This document shows positions 54,312-63,349 of a stretch of DNA of 64,000 nt, in pieces. Source of the stretch: JAKQDH01 sp029558835 (lineage in GTDB: Bacteria; Planctomycetota; Phycisphaerae; UBA1845); the NCBI GenBank assembly GCA_035356615.1, contig DAOQSN010000024.1:18685-82684 (forward strand), written 5' to 3'. A program made the translations under genes and the position numbers. A model generated the notes under the pieces. That model was not told the DNA's origin. It searched no databases and was given only the letters and a program-made list of their open reading frames with translations. Positions within the stretch are counted from its first letter, which is position 1. Each line of letters begins with the position of its first letter.

Positions 54312-57300
54312 TTAACTCCTCGAATCCAGCCTCCGCACGCACATCACCTCATTCCCCCTCGGGTCGATCACCTTCACCGCCACGCAGCGGTGCTTGCCGG
54401 CGGGGAAGGGCAGGCTCTTCGTGCCGCTGAACGCCTCGAAGCGGTCGGCGTCGATCGGGCCGTCCTTGCCGTTGAGTGCGCGGGCCAGCTTGTCCCAAGC
54501 CGAGCGGTCAGGGAAGAACGCCTGGGTAATGCAGAACGTCCGGCCATCGTAGTCGCTGTCGAGAAACCACGCCGCCACCTTGCTCGCACCGGTGGATGTG
54601 ATGCTGTTATCCACCGGATTGTAGATGTCGACGCCCTGCATCTCGACCACGTACTCGTCCGTGGCACGGGCATCTTGCCCGTGCGCTCCCGACTGGTCTT
54701 CGCCCGTCCTCACGGCCTGGAAGGCCGTGCCACGTGTGGCATGGGCATCCTGCCCATGACCGCCGGTCTCACCTACTCGCTGGAAGGCAGTGCCACGCTT
54801 CTCGACCCGCACCCGCGGCAGACCGAAAACACTGAAGAGCTGCCCCGCCCCCGGCTGCGGCGATTCCTTGAGGAGCCCGTTCATGCCCGGGTTGATGTCC
54901 GGCCGCACGTGAGCGAAGTGTACGTGCACCCGCTTGCGGCCCGGACCCTGGAACACGCCCGGCTCGACGCCCTCGCTGAGGATGCCCGTGGCCGCTCCGT
55001 CGAACGAGAACCCCGCGATCAACAGGTGCTCGTACCCCGCCCGCAGTGACTGGCGAATCGCCTCCTCCACGACCGCGGCCGTCACCGGCCCGTACTGCGG
55101 CCCGAACACGACCGCGACGTTGTTCGGCCCCCCCTCTTCCCCCTCTCCCTTCAAGGGAGAGGGTTGGGGTAAGGGTCCTTTGCCGTTCGCCACCGCCAGC
55201 CACCGCCCCTCGGCGTGGAAGATGCCCGCCCGGCCCGACTCGAACAGCGGCTCGAAGCGTATCCACCGCATCTGCCGGTTGTTGAGGAACCGCACGCCGT
55301 CGGCCTTCAGGTAGCGGAACATCTGGTCCAGGTAGGCCGTGACGTTGGCGACCTCCAGCTCGTTTGTCGGCTCGACCATCCGCAACGTCCGCGGTTCGAA
55401 GCCGTCGGGCAGCTCCTCTGGCGCGCCATCGAAGAGGCCCTCCTGCGTGGCATGGGCATCTTGCCCATGATTCTCCACGGGCTGGAAGCCGGGGCAGGCA
55501 TCTTGCCCATGATTCTGTCCATGGTCCAGCCCATGGTCCTCCACGGGCTGGACCACGGGCTGGAAGCCCGTGCCACGTGTGTACGGATCAATGTTGTCGC
55601 CCAACGCCATCTCCGGCGGCTGGACGGCCTCCACGGTGAACGGACCGGTTACTCGCGTGATCCCCGGCACGCGCTTGGGATCGTCAACCAGCTCCTCCTG
55701 CTCGGCGCTGGCGGCGATGCAGGCATTGACCTCGTCCATCTTCGCCCGCCAAGACTCGCGGTACGCGGTCACCGCGTCGCGCAGCGCCGCCGGCCAATCG
55801 TCATCGGTGTCGAACGGGACTTGCCACTGCTGCCAACCCCCCTCTCCCTCCACGGGAGAGGGCCGGGGTGAGGGTCCCTCCCCCTCTCCCTTCGAGGGAG
55901 AGGGCTGGGGTGAGGGTTCGATGCTAGGTATGCGCTCTTCCAGCGACCTCCGCTGGCCGGCCGTCAGGTTGCGCTTCACCCTGCTGAACGCATCCTCAAG
56001 TGCGTCCCGCAGCATCTTCGGCGTTGTGCCGGGCAGCAGCCAGCGGCGAGCGTCGGCGTCGGAGACTGCCCGCACGCCCTCCTCGGCCGCTTTCGCCGCG
56101 AGCTTCATGCAGAGTCTCACCCGCACGGCATCCGTGACCTTGGCCAATGCGTTGTTACATCCGCCCAAAGCCTTGTCGAGAATCGGCTCGTGCTTGGCAA
56201 AGATCGGGTCGAGCGCGACGTTCTGGGCGATGCTCTTGAGGGTGATGTGCGGCACGGTCTTGTACACGAAGCCGCGCGCAGGATTCGTGGCACGGGCATC
56301 CTGCCCGTGAGCCCCGGGCTGATCCGCATGCAGCCCCACGGCCTGGAAGGCCGTGCCACCCGTAGCACGGGCATCCTGCCCGTGTGTCCCCCACTGATCT
56401 TCGCCCTGCGTCACGGCCTGGAAGGCCGTGCCACCCGTGGCACAGGCATCCTGCCTGTGTGCTGTCTGATTGATGTCTCCCGAACCCACGGCCTGGAAGG
56501 CCGTGCCACAACCGGCCCAGGGCCAGTTGCTCAACCCGGCTGCACCCGGGTTATCCAGCACATACTGAACCGATCGTTCCAGGTCCTCCGTGTCGCGAAT
56601 CAGGTGGTCAAACGAGTCCGGCTGCCACAACGCGCTCTGCAACCCCAGAACCTTGTTGACCTCGTTGCTTGTGAAGCTCTTCCATGAGTGCAGGATACTC
56701 GACAGTTCGTGCCCCGGCCGCGGGCGGACAACGACGTGAACATGGTTGGGCATCACGCACCAGACGATGACGTCGTAGCGCTCCCCATCGAAGTGCAACA
56801 GGGCGTCGCGCACGATCCTGGCCGCGCGTTCGTCCTTGAGCGCGCACGCGCCACGCCCGGTGTCGAGATACTTCTCGACCCGCTCCGAATGCAGTTCACG
56901 CAGACGCCGCTGCTCGGTGGCAGTGAGACACCGACCGGCGGCTTCCGCTCGTCGCACGATGGCCTGCCGCTCGCGCAACCAGCCCTCCAACACCTCACGG
57001 GGAAGGCTGTCGGCCAGCCGGAACGTCACTGCGTACGTTGCGCCCTCTTGCTCCCAATGGGGCAAGTACGCACTGTAGCGGACGCTCACCTCACGCGGGT
57101 TGTACGGAACCAGCTCATACGTGGCACGGGCATCCTGCCCGTGAGCCCCGGGCTGATTCGCATGCAGCCCCACGGCCTGGAAGGCCGTGCCACCCGTGGC
57201 ACAGGCATCCTGCCTGTGTGCTGCCTGATCGATATCCCCTGAACCCACGGCCTGGAAGGCCGTGCCACGCAGCCTGTACATGTCGTACTTCGCCGTCAGC

Positions 57301-59006
57301 AGGCGCTGCCGCGCGATGGCGATGGCCACCCGGCTGGTGTCGATCGTGATCCACCGCCGGCCCCACTGCTCGGCAACATAGGCCGTCGTGCCGCTCCCGC
57401 AGGTCGGGTCGAGCACGAGGTCGCCGGGGTCGGTCGTCATGAGCATGCAGCGCTCAATGACTTTGCTGCTCGTCTCGACCACGTAGACTTTCGACGACGC
57501 AAACCCGGCAATACTCGTGTCACCCCAGGAGTTGCTTATGGTTTTGACAGGGAAGTCGCGAAGGAACCTCAAGTAGTAGAGTCCGCCTGTCGCAGCTAGC
57601 CGCTCAGCTCGGCGTAGCCGTTCCATGCCGGGTTCGTTTGTCTTCCAACGACTCTGCGCCCCGGGCAGCCAGTCCTTGCCTTCCCAGTTGACAGGGAACC
57701 AGCATGCTGCACCAGTCCCCTTCTGACGGCCAATACTCTGGCTTTGCAGGTTGTCGAGCCGGAAGAGACGATTCGGATCAACCTGATCACCGTGCCGCTC
57801 GCCACTGTCGAGCCGTCGCCGTTCGCCGGACTCTTCGTCAGTCCAGGAATAAGGACCGCGTACTTCGTCAACGGCAGTTTTGAGATCGTAGACCGCGCGG
57901 TACTTCAGCGAATCTCGACTTCGTGCATACCAAAGAAGATAGTCCGTTGTGCTGGGAACATAGTCGCTGGTCGCTCCGCTCGTTTTCGCAAAATTGATGA
58001 GCGCGATGAAGCAGCTCGACCCGAACACCTCATCCATAACGGAGTGCACGCGGTGCAGATTCTCATCGCTGATCTGCACGAAGATGCTGCCCGTGTCCGC
58101 CAACAGCTCGCGGGCGACGATCAGCCGGTCGCGCAGGTAGGACAGATACGAGTGGATGCCCAGGTGCCACGTGTCGCGGTAGGCGCGGACCATCTCCGGC
58201 TCGCGCGTCAGGTCCTGCTCCTTGTCCTTCACGTCGCGCCGGCCGACCTCGGGCTGGAAGTTGCTGGCGAACTTGATGCCGTACGGCGGGTCGATGTAGA
58301 TCATCTGGACCTTGCCGGCCAAGTCCTCGCGCCGAGCCAGCGACGACATCACCTGGAGCGAGTCGCCGAGGATCAGCCGGTTGGCCCAGTCCACGTCGTG
58401 CCGGTAGAACTGGACGGCCTCGTGGTACTCCTGCTCCGGATCAGCGAAGAGCGAGCGCTGCACGTCCTGCCGAGCGGCGATCTTGAGGATGGCCTGCGTG
58501 CTGACGCGCTCGTGGATGTGCAGCGCGACGGGATCGACTTCGAACCACTTCGCCTCGCGCTTGCCGGTCCACTCCAGCCACGGCTCGTACCGGCGCAGCG
58601 CCTCGGCCAGCAGCTTCTGTTCGTCCGGTGTCAAGGGCCGGTGCCCCGCCTCTGCGATCAGCGGTGGCAGCTCATCCGGGGAAATCGTGGCCTGGCCTTT
58701 CGTGGCACGGCCTTCCAGGCCGTGATCCGATTCCCGATTCACGGGCAGGATGCCCGTGCCACCTTGGAAGCGCAGCACCGGCGGCAGGTGGGGGTTGTAG
58801 GCGTACTCGGCTTTGGGAACGACCGGGACGGTGCCCTCGGCCGCGATCTTGGCGGGTGGGTTGTTCTTGCGTTTCGCCCCGTGGTGGCGATAGTCGCCGA
58901 CCGGCGGCCCGTCCGCCTTGCGTCCGGCGCCGCCGCCGGACCGCTTCACGGGCGGGACGCCCGTGCCACTCTTGCGTGCTCGTTTCGCCACGTCCAGCTC
59001 TCCCAT
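54312..59006 (-). CDS. Type III-like DNA methyltransferase (Mod) carrying an in-frame RAYT transposase and palindromes
   Basis: About 1,564 residues. Methyltransferase motifs are in beta-class order: DPPYGIKF near residue 240, then DPTCGSGTTA near 532, as in type III Mod enzymes methylating adenine N6 or cytosine N4. Target-recognition and C-terminal parts follow (GFVYKTVPHITLKSIAQN and beyond). After YDMYRL (about 575) the frame enters two palindromes, a complete RAYT-like transposase (about 630-830), three more palindromes, then resumes at NPARGFVYKTV (about 907). Further family C units lie at 58947, 58702, 55447 and 54661, and family D units at 55141-55177 and 55840-55917, all in frame. 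Without them the protein would be near 1,080 residues. The start is uncertain (ATG 59006; GTG 59042 possible). Confidence 0.85.
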   Translation of the reverse strand: MGELDVAKRARKSGTGVPPVKRSGGGAGRKADGPPVGDYRHHGAKRKNNPPAKIAAEGTVPVVPKAEYAYNPHLPPVLRFQGGTGILPVNRESDHGLEGRATKGQATISPDELPPLIAEAGHRPLTPDEQKLLAEALRRYEPWLEWTGKREAKWFEVDPVALHIHERVSTQAILKIAARQDVQRSLFADPEQEYHEAVQFYRHDVDWANRLILGDSLQVMSSLARREDLAGKVQMIYIDPPYGIKFASNFQPEVGRRDVKDKEQDLTREPEMVRAYRDTWHLGIHSYLSYLRDRLIVARELLADTGSIFVQISDENLHRVHSVMDEVFGSSCFIALINFAKTSGATSDYVPSTTDYLLWYARSRDSLKYRAVYDLKTAVDEVRGPYSWTDEESGERRRLDSGERHGDQVDPNRLFRLDNLQSQSIGRQKGTGAACWFPVNWEGKDWLPGAQSRWKTNEPGMERLRRAERLAATGGLYYLRFLRDFPVKTISNSWGDTSIAGFASSKVYVVETSSKVIERCMLMTTDPGDLVLDPTCGSGTTAYVAEQWGRRWITIDTSRVAIAIARQRLLTAKYDMYRLRGTAFQAVGSGDIDQAAHRQDACATGGTAFQAVGLHANQPGAHGQDARATYELVPYNPREVSVRYSAYLPHWEQEGATYAVTFRLADSLPREVLEGWLRERQAIVRRAEAAGRCLTATEQRRLRELHSERVEKYLDTGRGACALKDERAARIVRDALLHFDGERYDVIVWCVMPNHVHVVVRPRPGHELSSILHSWKSFTSNEVNKVLGLQSALWQPDSFDHLIRDTEDLERSVQYVLDNPGAAGLSNWPWAGCGTAFQAVGSGDINQTAHRQDACATGGTAFQAVTQGEDQWGTHGQDARATGGTAFQAVGLHADQPGAHGQDARATNPARGFVYKTVPHITLKSIAQNVALDPIFAKHEPILDKALGGCNNALAKVTDAVRVRLCMKLAAKAAEEGVRAVSDADARRWLLPGTTPKMLRDALEDAFSRVKRNLTAGQRRSLEERIPSIEPSPQPSPSKGEGEGPSPRPSPVEGEGGWQQWQVPFDTDDDWPAALRDAVTAYRESWRAKMDEVNACIAASAEQEELVDDPKRVPGITRVTGPFTVEAVQPPEMALGDNIDPYTRGTGFQPVVQPVEDHGLDHGQNHGQDACPGFQPVENHGQDAHATQEGLFDGAPEELPDGFEPRTLRMVEPTNELEVANVTAYLDQMFRYLKADGVRFLNNRQMRWIRFEPLFESGRAGIFHAEGRWLAVANGKGPLPQPSPLKGEGEEGGPNNVAVVFGPQYGPVTAAVVEEAIRQSLRAGYEHLLIAGFSFDGAATGILSEGVEPGVFQGPGRKRVHVHFAHVRPDINPGMNGLLKESPQPGAGQLFSVFGLPRVRVEKRGTAFQRVGETGGHGQDAHATRGTAFQAVRTGEDQSGAHGQDARATDEYVVEMQGVDIYNPVDNSITSTGASKVAAWFLDSDYDGRTFCITQAFFPDRSAWDKLARALNGKDGPIDADRFEAFSGTKSLPFPAGKHRCVAVKVIDPRGNEVMCVRRLDSRS
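54661..54796. repeat. Family C palindrome pair in mod (3' end)
   Basis: Two units: GTGGCACGGGCATCTTGCCC with CACGGCCTGGAAGGCCGTGC, and a second with GTGGCATGGGCATCCTGCCC. On the coding strand they read GTAFQAV...HGQDARAT-like peptides. Confidence 0.85.
55141..55177. repeat. Family D palindrome in mod
   Basis: CCCTCTCCCTTCAAGGGAGA with GGGTTGGGGTAAGGGTCC, read in frame as PLPQPSPLKGEGE. Confidence 0.8.
55447..55576. repeat. Family C palindromes, rearranged cluster in mod
   Basis: GTGGCATGGGCATCTTGCCC opens the cluster. Internal copies of GGGCTGGA and CCATGG-type hairpins follow, and it ends in GAAGCCCGTGCCAC. It reads GTGFQPVVQPVEDHGLDHGQ-like text, suggesting several rounds of duplication. 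Confidence 0.8.
55840..55917. repeat. Two tandem family D palindromes in mod
   Basis: CCCTCTCCCTCCACGGGAGA and CCCTCTCCCTTCGAGGGAGA side by side, read as PSPQPSPSKGEGEGPSPRPS-like linker. Confidence 0.8.
56287..57268 (-). mobile_element. REP-associated tyrosine transposase (RAYT) module with flanking palindromes, inside mod
   Basis: A 982-base module. Two family C units (57121-57268) and three (56287-56509) flank a transposase coding stretch at about 56510-57120. The transposase (Y1/IS200-like HUH family) shows VRYSAYLPHWEQEGATYAVT, RLADSLPREVLEGW, the metal-binding HUH motif in MPNHVHVVVRP, and the catalytic Tyr in SVQYVLDNPGAAGL, which is the standard RAYT helix. The reading frame of the transposase and of every palindrome is the same as that of mod, with no stop. 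RAYTs are thought to move REP palindromes; family C would be the cognate set. No independent start codon with a ribosome site was found. Confidence 0.85.
58702..58762. repeat. Family C palindrome near the mod N-terminus
   Basis: GTGGCACGGCCTTCCAGGCC and CACGGGCAGGATGCCCGTGC, read on the coding strand as GGTGILPVNRESDHGLEGRA, i.e. the opposite orientation to the units beside the transposase. Confidence 0.8.
58947..58969. repeat. Family C half-unit near the mod N-terminus
   Basis: CACGGGCGGGACGCCCGTGC plus CAC, read as SGTGVPPVKR close to the start codon. Confidence 0.75.
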
Positions 59007-59626
59007 TGCACCATGTGCGTTTGCGAGGGGTTCCAGCCGCACGCCCCGGGCGTCACTGTCGGGCTAGGTGCCTGGTCGCTGAGTAGAGCGGCTGCGCCGG
59101 CTGAGCATAACGCATTGCAGCGGCCAGGCCAACGGCCCCGGTGCGGGCAGGTCGAGCGCCGGGGGTCACCAGCGCGGCTCACTCCGGCCCCTAGCCACGT
59201 TCCCGGCTTTGTTCGCGGGCGTTCCCGAGCCACGCGAGGCTCGGTGGGGGTAGGCTCGGCCGCGCCGCCGACGGTAGCAGTCCGGGCAGCCAGGGGTCGC
59301 GCCAAACATCTTCCCCCGCCCGCCGCCCCAATGACGGTCGCCACCACGTAGGGCGGGAACTGCCCGCCACGTGAAGAGCGAATGCAGAAGGCAAGAGGCA
59401 AGAGGCAAGGGGCGAGAGGCAGGAGGCAAGAGGGAAGAGGCCGGAGGAAGTGGCAGGGTGGCATGGCCAAGCGCAGCGCCGCCATGCCTTCCGGCGCGGC
59501 ACACGTCACCGTCCGCAGCAGCATGCCGGCGCCCGCTTGAGGCGGGCTTGGGCATGCCACCCACTGCTGGCGATGCCACGCACCGCGCGCGATGCCACCC
59601 ACGTCGGCACGCGCCCAGGGCGCGGC
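59007..59626. other. Intergenic region between the HerA-like gene and mod
   Basis: About 620 bases upstream of mod. It holds family B repeat copy 7 at 59457-59563 and a purine-rich simple repeat (AAGAGGCAAGAGGCAAGG-like, about 59385-59445). A promoter for mod should lie here; none was recognised. Confidence 0.45.
59457..59563. repeat. Family B palindromic repeat, copy 7
   Basis: GGGTGGCATGGCCAAGCGCA at the left and GGCGGGCTTGGGCATGCCAC with CC at the right; complete ends. Confidence 0.8.
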
Positions 59627-61558
59627 TCAGCCCGTCGTGGGCGCCGGCCGGACGGGGTTGAGGAAGGCCGGGTGCGACGGGCGCACCGTCGCCTTCGCCG
59701 CCGCGGGCTTACTCGCCGCCGCCGATTCGCCGCCCTCCAGGTGCTGGCGGTTCTGCCGCCGCCAGTGGTCGATGATCGCGTCGATGTCGGCGCTGCTCTC
59801 CGGGGCGGCCGCGCTCCACAGACGGAAGAAGTCCAGGTTCCCGCTGGCGGGCAGCCGCGCGGGGATGTTCACCAGCGTCCGCATGGGCATCAGCACGCTG
59901 TCGCCGATGACAAAGGCCTCGCCCGGCCGCAGAATCGGCAGCATGTCGATCAGGCTGGCGAAGTTGTCGCCCACCACCTTGCGTACGTAGTGCTGGTCCT
60001 CAGGGTTGTTCAGACGCATGACCACCAGGTTGTTGCACTGGGCCAGCACCGTCTCCGACAGTTCGGACGGCCGCTGCGAAATCACCATGGCGCTGACGCC
60101 GTACTTGCGGCCCTCCTTCGCCACGCGCTCGACCGCCCGGCGGGCGAAATCCCGCCCGTTGTCGATCCGCGGGATGTAGTTGTGCGCCTCCTCGAACATC
60201 AGCAGGATCGGGTGGCGCTGCGGCGCCGGCGTCCAGAAGTTCAGGTCGAACAACAGCCGCGTGAGCACGGCCACCGTCACGTCCACGATCTCGAACGGAA
60301 TGCCCGACAGGTCGATGATGGTCAGGTTTGTCCGCGGCGTGCCCCGTCCCGTCATCAGTCGGATCAGGTCGTTCATCAGGCCGGACGCCTGCCCCGCGGT
60401 GTCCTCGGCCGTGATTTTCTCCTTGAAGAAGCGGGACCGCTGGCTGTGCTCCAGCGGGCGCAGCAGGAACTCATACCGCCGGTCGGAGTACTTCGTGTCG
60501 ATCGCGTCGATGAGCCCCAGCAGCCTGCCGAAGTACAGCGGATGTTGCGTCTCCCCCTCCGGGTTGCCGCGGTTGAAGCTGCACCGCTGGGTGCGCATCA
60601 GCTTCTGCTGCTCCTGCGGCGGCAGCGACCGCAAGGCGAGCTGCGTGAACGCGAGGTGGTCCGAGTTGAGCACGTAGCGCGCCTCGTTGAGGTTCTCCGC
60701 GTAGTTCTTCAGCTTGTCCAGGGAGAAGTAAATCGGCGTGTCCAGCGTGAGGGTCTTGGTGAGGCCCAGCTCCCGCGCGGCGTCCTGCTTGAACTCCAGC
60801 AGGGCGGTGCGCAGGAACGAAATCTGCGTGCTGATGTGCAGCGGGTTCGACCGATCGACGAACAGCGCCTCCAGCTCCTCGTACTTCAGCAGCCAGTAGG
60901 GCAGCACCAGGTCCTCGGCCCCCACGTAGACGACGTTGGGATCGACCTTCCCCTGGGCGTCCGTGAACGCCGCCCGGTACTCGCCGTGCATGTCGAACAT
61001 CACGATCGACGCGGCCCCCAGACTCGTCAGTTCATCCAGGATGCGCGTCGTCGTGCAGCTCTTGCCGGCACCGCTGTTGCCCAGCACCGCCACGTGCTTC
61101 GCCAGAAAGTCCGTGCCCATGACCTTGACGTCAAACTCCGGGTTGAGGGCGAACCGGCCGAGTGTGAAGCTCATCGGATGAGCGGAGCCGCTGAGCCGCT
61201 GATCGAAGCTGCCGAAGATGGCCGCGAAGTCCGCCCGCACCGCCTGGCAGACCTCGTCCCCGATGATCGGGTACTCGTTGACGCCGCGGACGAACCGGTC
61301 GCCCCGGATCTCCCCGATGAGCTGGGCCTGCAGCCGCAACTCCGACGTCGCGTCCTCACGGGGCGCGGGGTGCTCGTGACTGCTGACCACGAACGCCACG
61401 ATGCGCCGCTCGGCACCGGGGATGGTCAGATACGAACCAAGCTGCCCGATGCGGTAGGTCTGGCCCTCGTGCTCGATCTGCCGGTCGGCCGACGTGACCT
61501 GCACCTCGACGCAACCGCTCTCGACGTTGATGATCCGGCCGATCGTCAGTGGGTTCAT
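59627..61558 (-). CDS. HerA/DUF87-family ATPase of the defence island
   Basis: A 643-residue HerA-like hexameric translocase candidate. A beta-barrel N-terminal domain (IGRIINVESGCVEVQVTS) precedes the P-loop LGNSGAGKSCTTTRIL. FDMHGEYR follows, then a Walker B-type LLMFEEAHNYIPR and the HerA arginine region RVAKEGRKYGVSAMVISQRPSELS. The C-terminal tail is disordered. The start is the ATG 61558-61556. Archaeal HerA pairs with the nuclease NurA, and defence-associated HerAs pair with other effectors. No NurA is seen; the nearby nuclease candidates are Res and NERD. First gene of the minus-strand island. Confidence 0.85.
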   Translation of the reverse strand: MNPLTIGRIINVESGCVEVQVTSADRQIEHEGQTYRIGQLGSYLTIPGAERRIVAFVVSSHEHPAPREDATSELRLQAQLIGEIRGDRFVRGVNEYPIIGDEVCQAVRADFAAIFGSFDQRLSGSAHPMSFTLGRFALNPEFDVKVMGTDFLAKHVAVLGNSGAGKSCTTTRILDELTSLGAASIVMFDMHGEYRAAFTDAQGKVDPNVVYVGAEDLVLPYWLLKYEELEALFVDRSNPLHISTQISFLRTALLEFKQDAARELGLTKTLTLDTPIYFSLDKLKNYAENLNEARYVLNSDHLAFTQLALRSLPPQEQQKLMRTQRCSFNRGNPEGETQHPLYFGRLLGLIDAIDTKYSDRRYEFLLRPLEHSQRSRFFKEKITAEDTAGQASGLMNDLIRLMTGRGTPRTNLTIIDLSGIPFEIVDVTVAVLTRLLFDLNFWTPAPQRHPILLMFEEAHNYIPRIDNGRDFARRAVERVAKEGRKYGVSAMVISQRPSELSETVLAQCNNLVVMRLNNPEDQHYVRKVVGDNFASLIDMLPILRPGEAFVIGDSVLMPMRTLVNIPARLPASGNLDFFRLWSAAAPESSADIDAIIDHWRRQNRQHLEGGESAAASKPAAAKATVRPSHPAFLNPVRPAPTTG

Positions 61559-62635
61559 GTGGTTTAACCTGGCACGCCTGGTGGATCCATGTCGTGCGAC
61601 TCGCATCGCGGCGCGGGCCTGCTTCCCTTGACGCCGAGTGTCAAGGGCACTCCGCGCGGTGCCGCCCCACGCCGGTATCGAGCCGCGTGGCTTGGGCCCG
61701 CGCGGTGCCGCGGTACACCCCCAACTGCATATCGACCCGCCCTCCGCTCCTCCCCACCCCAGGGCCGTCCACCGGCGACGGGGTCAAGTTACCGGTCAGT
61801 TGGGTAGCGCCGGGGTTACGCGCACCGGAGTGGAGGTTCCGGAACCGCGCCAGCCGGCCGGCCCCCCAGCCCCGCACGCCTGCCATCGTGACCCCGACGG
61901 CCGAGTGCGTCCGCTATCAGGGCGCCGCGCCGTAGCCCCCAGCCGCGCCGGTGTCCCGCGTAGGGCGCGGCAGCCGCGGGGTGCTAGGAGGCAACGGGCC
62001 GATGAGGTGCTGTGCCAACAGGCCCGTGGCCTGTCCGCCAGGCAAGTCGCCCGCACACTGCACCCTGGTCCGAACACGGTGGACGACTGAACGATGAACC
62101 GCATGAGGAAACCGGAGATCCGCCAGCGGGCGGAGTTGACGCGTTTCGCGCTGCAGAGCGGGCTGGCCTGGTTGGGGTATGGGCGGGCCGCCATGTCCTC
62201 GTCGCGCCGACGCGAGTGGCTCGGGGAGATGTCCCGCCTGGGCCCTATACAGGGGCGGATCGGGGCCTCCGGTCCCGGAGGTGACGACCAGCGCAAGGGC
62301 CGTGCCGCCGGTGTGTGGCTTGGCGTGAACCAGACGGGCTGGGGCGGCGGCCGTGTCGGCCCCCATCTTGTGATACAGCCTGTCCCAGTATTCAACTGGT
62401 TGTGCGTGGCCAAGCCGACCGCCTTGCGGCGGAGACCAGGCGAGGTTAGTCGAGGCAGGTTTGGCGACTGCGTTCGTCTTTGCTGTCACGCATGTCAGTG
62501 GAGCGGGAATTTATATCCGCTGTTGGGCAATTCTGGTTGAGGAACGTGTTGGCGTGGTCGACTTGGCGTCAGCGGTCTGATGAACATTCTAGACCGTTGG
62601 TAAGCAATATGGGTTGTTTTTTTGGTGCATATGAC

Positions 62636-62665
62636 TTGTGCATTGTACGGTGTGCCTGGTAGAAT
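62636..62665 (+). promoter_or_regulatory. Candidate promoter in the AT-rich patch
   Basis: TTGTGC at 62636-62641 and TAGAAT at 62660-62665, 18-base spacer. A second candidate lies at 62796-62825 (TTGATT, then TATAGAAT). No gene follows, so the target is unknown. Confidence 0.3.
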
Positions 62666-63093
62666 GGATCGCGCTGGTGTTCCGGGGGGCAACGAGAGTG
62701 GCCGCCGGCGGTGGACTTGGTGGTCCGGATAGATGGCGGCAAGTTGGGTTGATGCTCTCCGGGATGTGCGTTCGGTAAATCTCGGCCAAGACAATTTGAT
62801 TTACCTGGATTGGCCGATATAGAATCGACAGAGCGTGGGCGGTTGGCGATCTGCATACGCCCACCTGAATATCAAGCTTCCACTCGCTGCGGCACCCTTT
62901 GACCGCGCCAATACTTTCCGGGGTGCCGCACGCCCTTTATAGAGATCACGTGTGGTCGGGCCGCGATCGGGCGGCGCGCGCATTCGGGGGCCGGTGGGTT
63001 GGAGAGGAACTCACAGGTTCGCGTTTGGGTTCTGGGCGGTGGCGGTGTGGGGCATGGTCGTGCCGCGGTCGCCAGGGGACCCGCGCTAAACGG

Positions 63094-63131
63094 AAAGCGC
63101 GGGCAGCCGGGGAGGCGCTGCCCGCGCTTTT
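63094..63131. terminator. Rho-independent-type hairpin
   Basis: AAAGCGCGGGCAGC pairs perfectly with GCTGCCCGCGCTTT around a short GC loop and is followed by TTTTCT on the plus strand. The symmetrical A/T ends would let it work in both directions: for an unknown rightward transcript and for the leftward dockerin gene 220 bases away. Confidence 0.6.
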
Positions 63132-63280
63132 CTGCGGAACCGGCAGAAGGTGGGTCCTGCCCACCTGCGTTTCTGCATTCGCTATTTGCTCCTCGCCATT
63201 CCCCTGGCGGGCACAGCCCGCCCTGCGCCTCCCCGTTACCCTCCGGCCTCGTCATGCCTTGCCGCCGGCAATAAGAAAAG

Positions 63281-63303
63281 TAGGGTGGGCGATGCCCACC
63301 CTA
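63281..63303. repeat. Perfect palindrome TAGGGTGGGC..GCCCACCCTA
   Basis: Ten-base arms around GAT, immediately downstream of the leftward partial gene. Could be a terminator stem or another REP-type unit. Confidence 0.65.
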
Positions 63304-63349
63304 CGGTTCCGCGTTCGCTATTCGCTCTTCGCCATTCGCTATTCCTCGT

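Larger units (their letters stand above)
61559..63349. other. Gene-poor region with an AT-rich patch, candidate promoters and a hairpin terminator
   Basis: About 1.8 kb with no convincing gene. Around 61985-62090 a plus-strand frame reads RQRADEVLCQQARGLSARQV followed by ARTLHPGPNTVDD and a stop, which looks like a broken helix-turn-helix of a transposase or regulator. From about 62480 to 62830 the base composition turns AT-rich. The right part has GC hairpins. Nothing else is recognised. Confidence 0.45.

Noticed and set aside
54661..57268. CRISPR array
   Set aside because: Repeats with variable spacing occur, but they are palindromic, lie inside a coding gene, have no constant spacer length and no cas genes are near.
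59450..61567. Plus-strand 705-codon frame opposite the HerA-like gene
   Set aside because: Antisense shadow of an ATPase with intact Walker motifs; starts inside a family B repeat.
61985..62090. Transposase helix-turn-helix gene
   Set aside because: ARGLSARQVARTLHPGPNTV looks like an IS21-style recognition helix, but the frame stops at once and no further transposase sequence follows; too little to call a gene.
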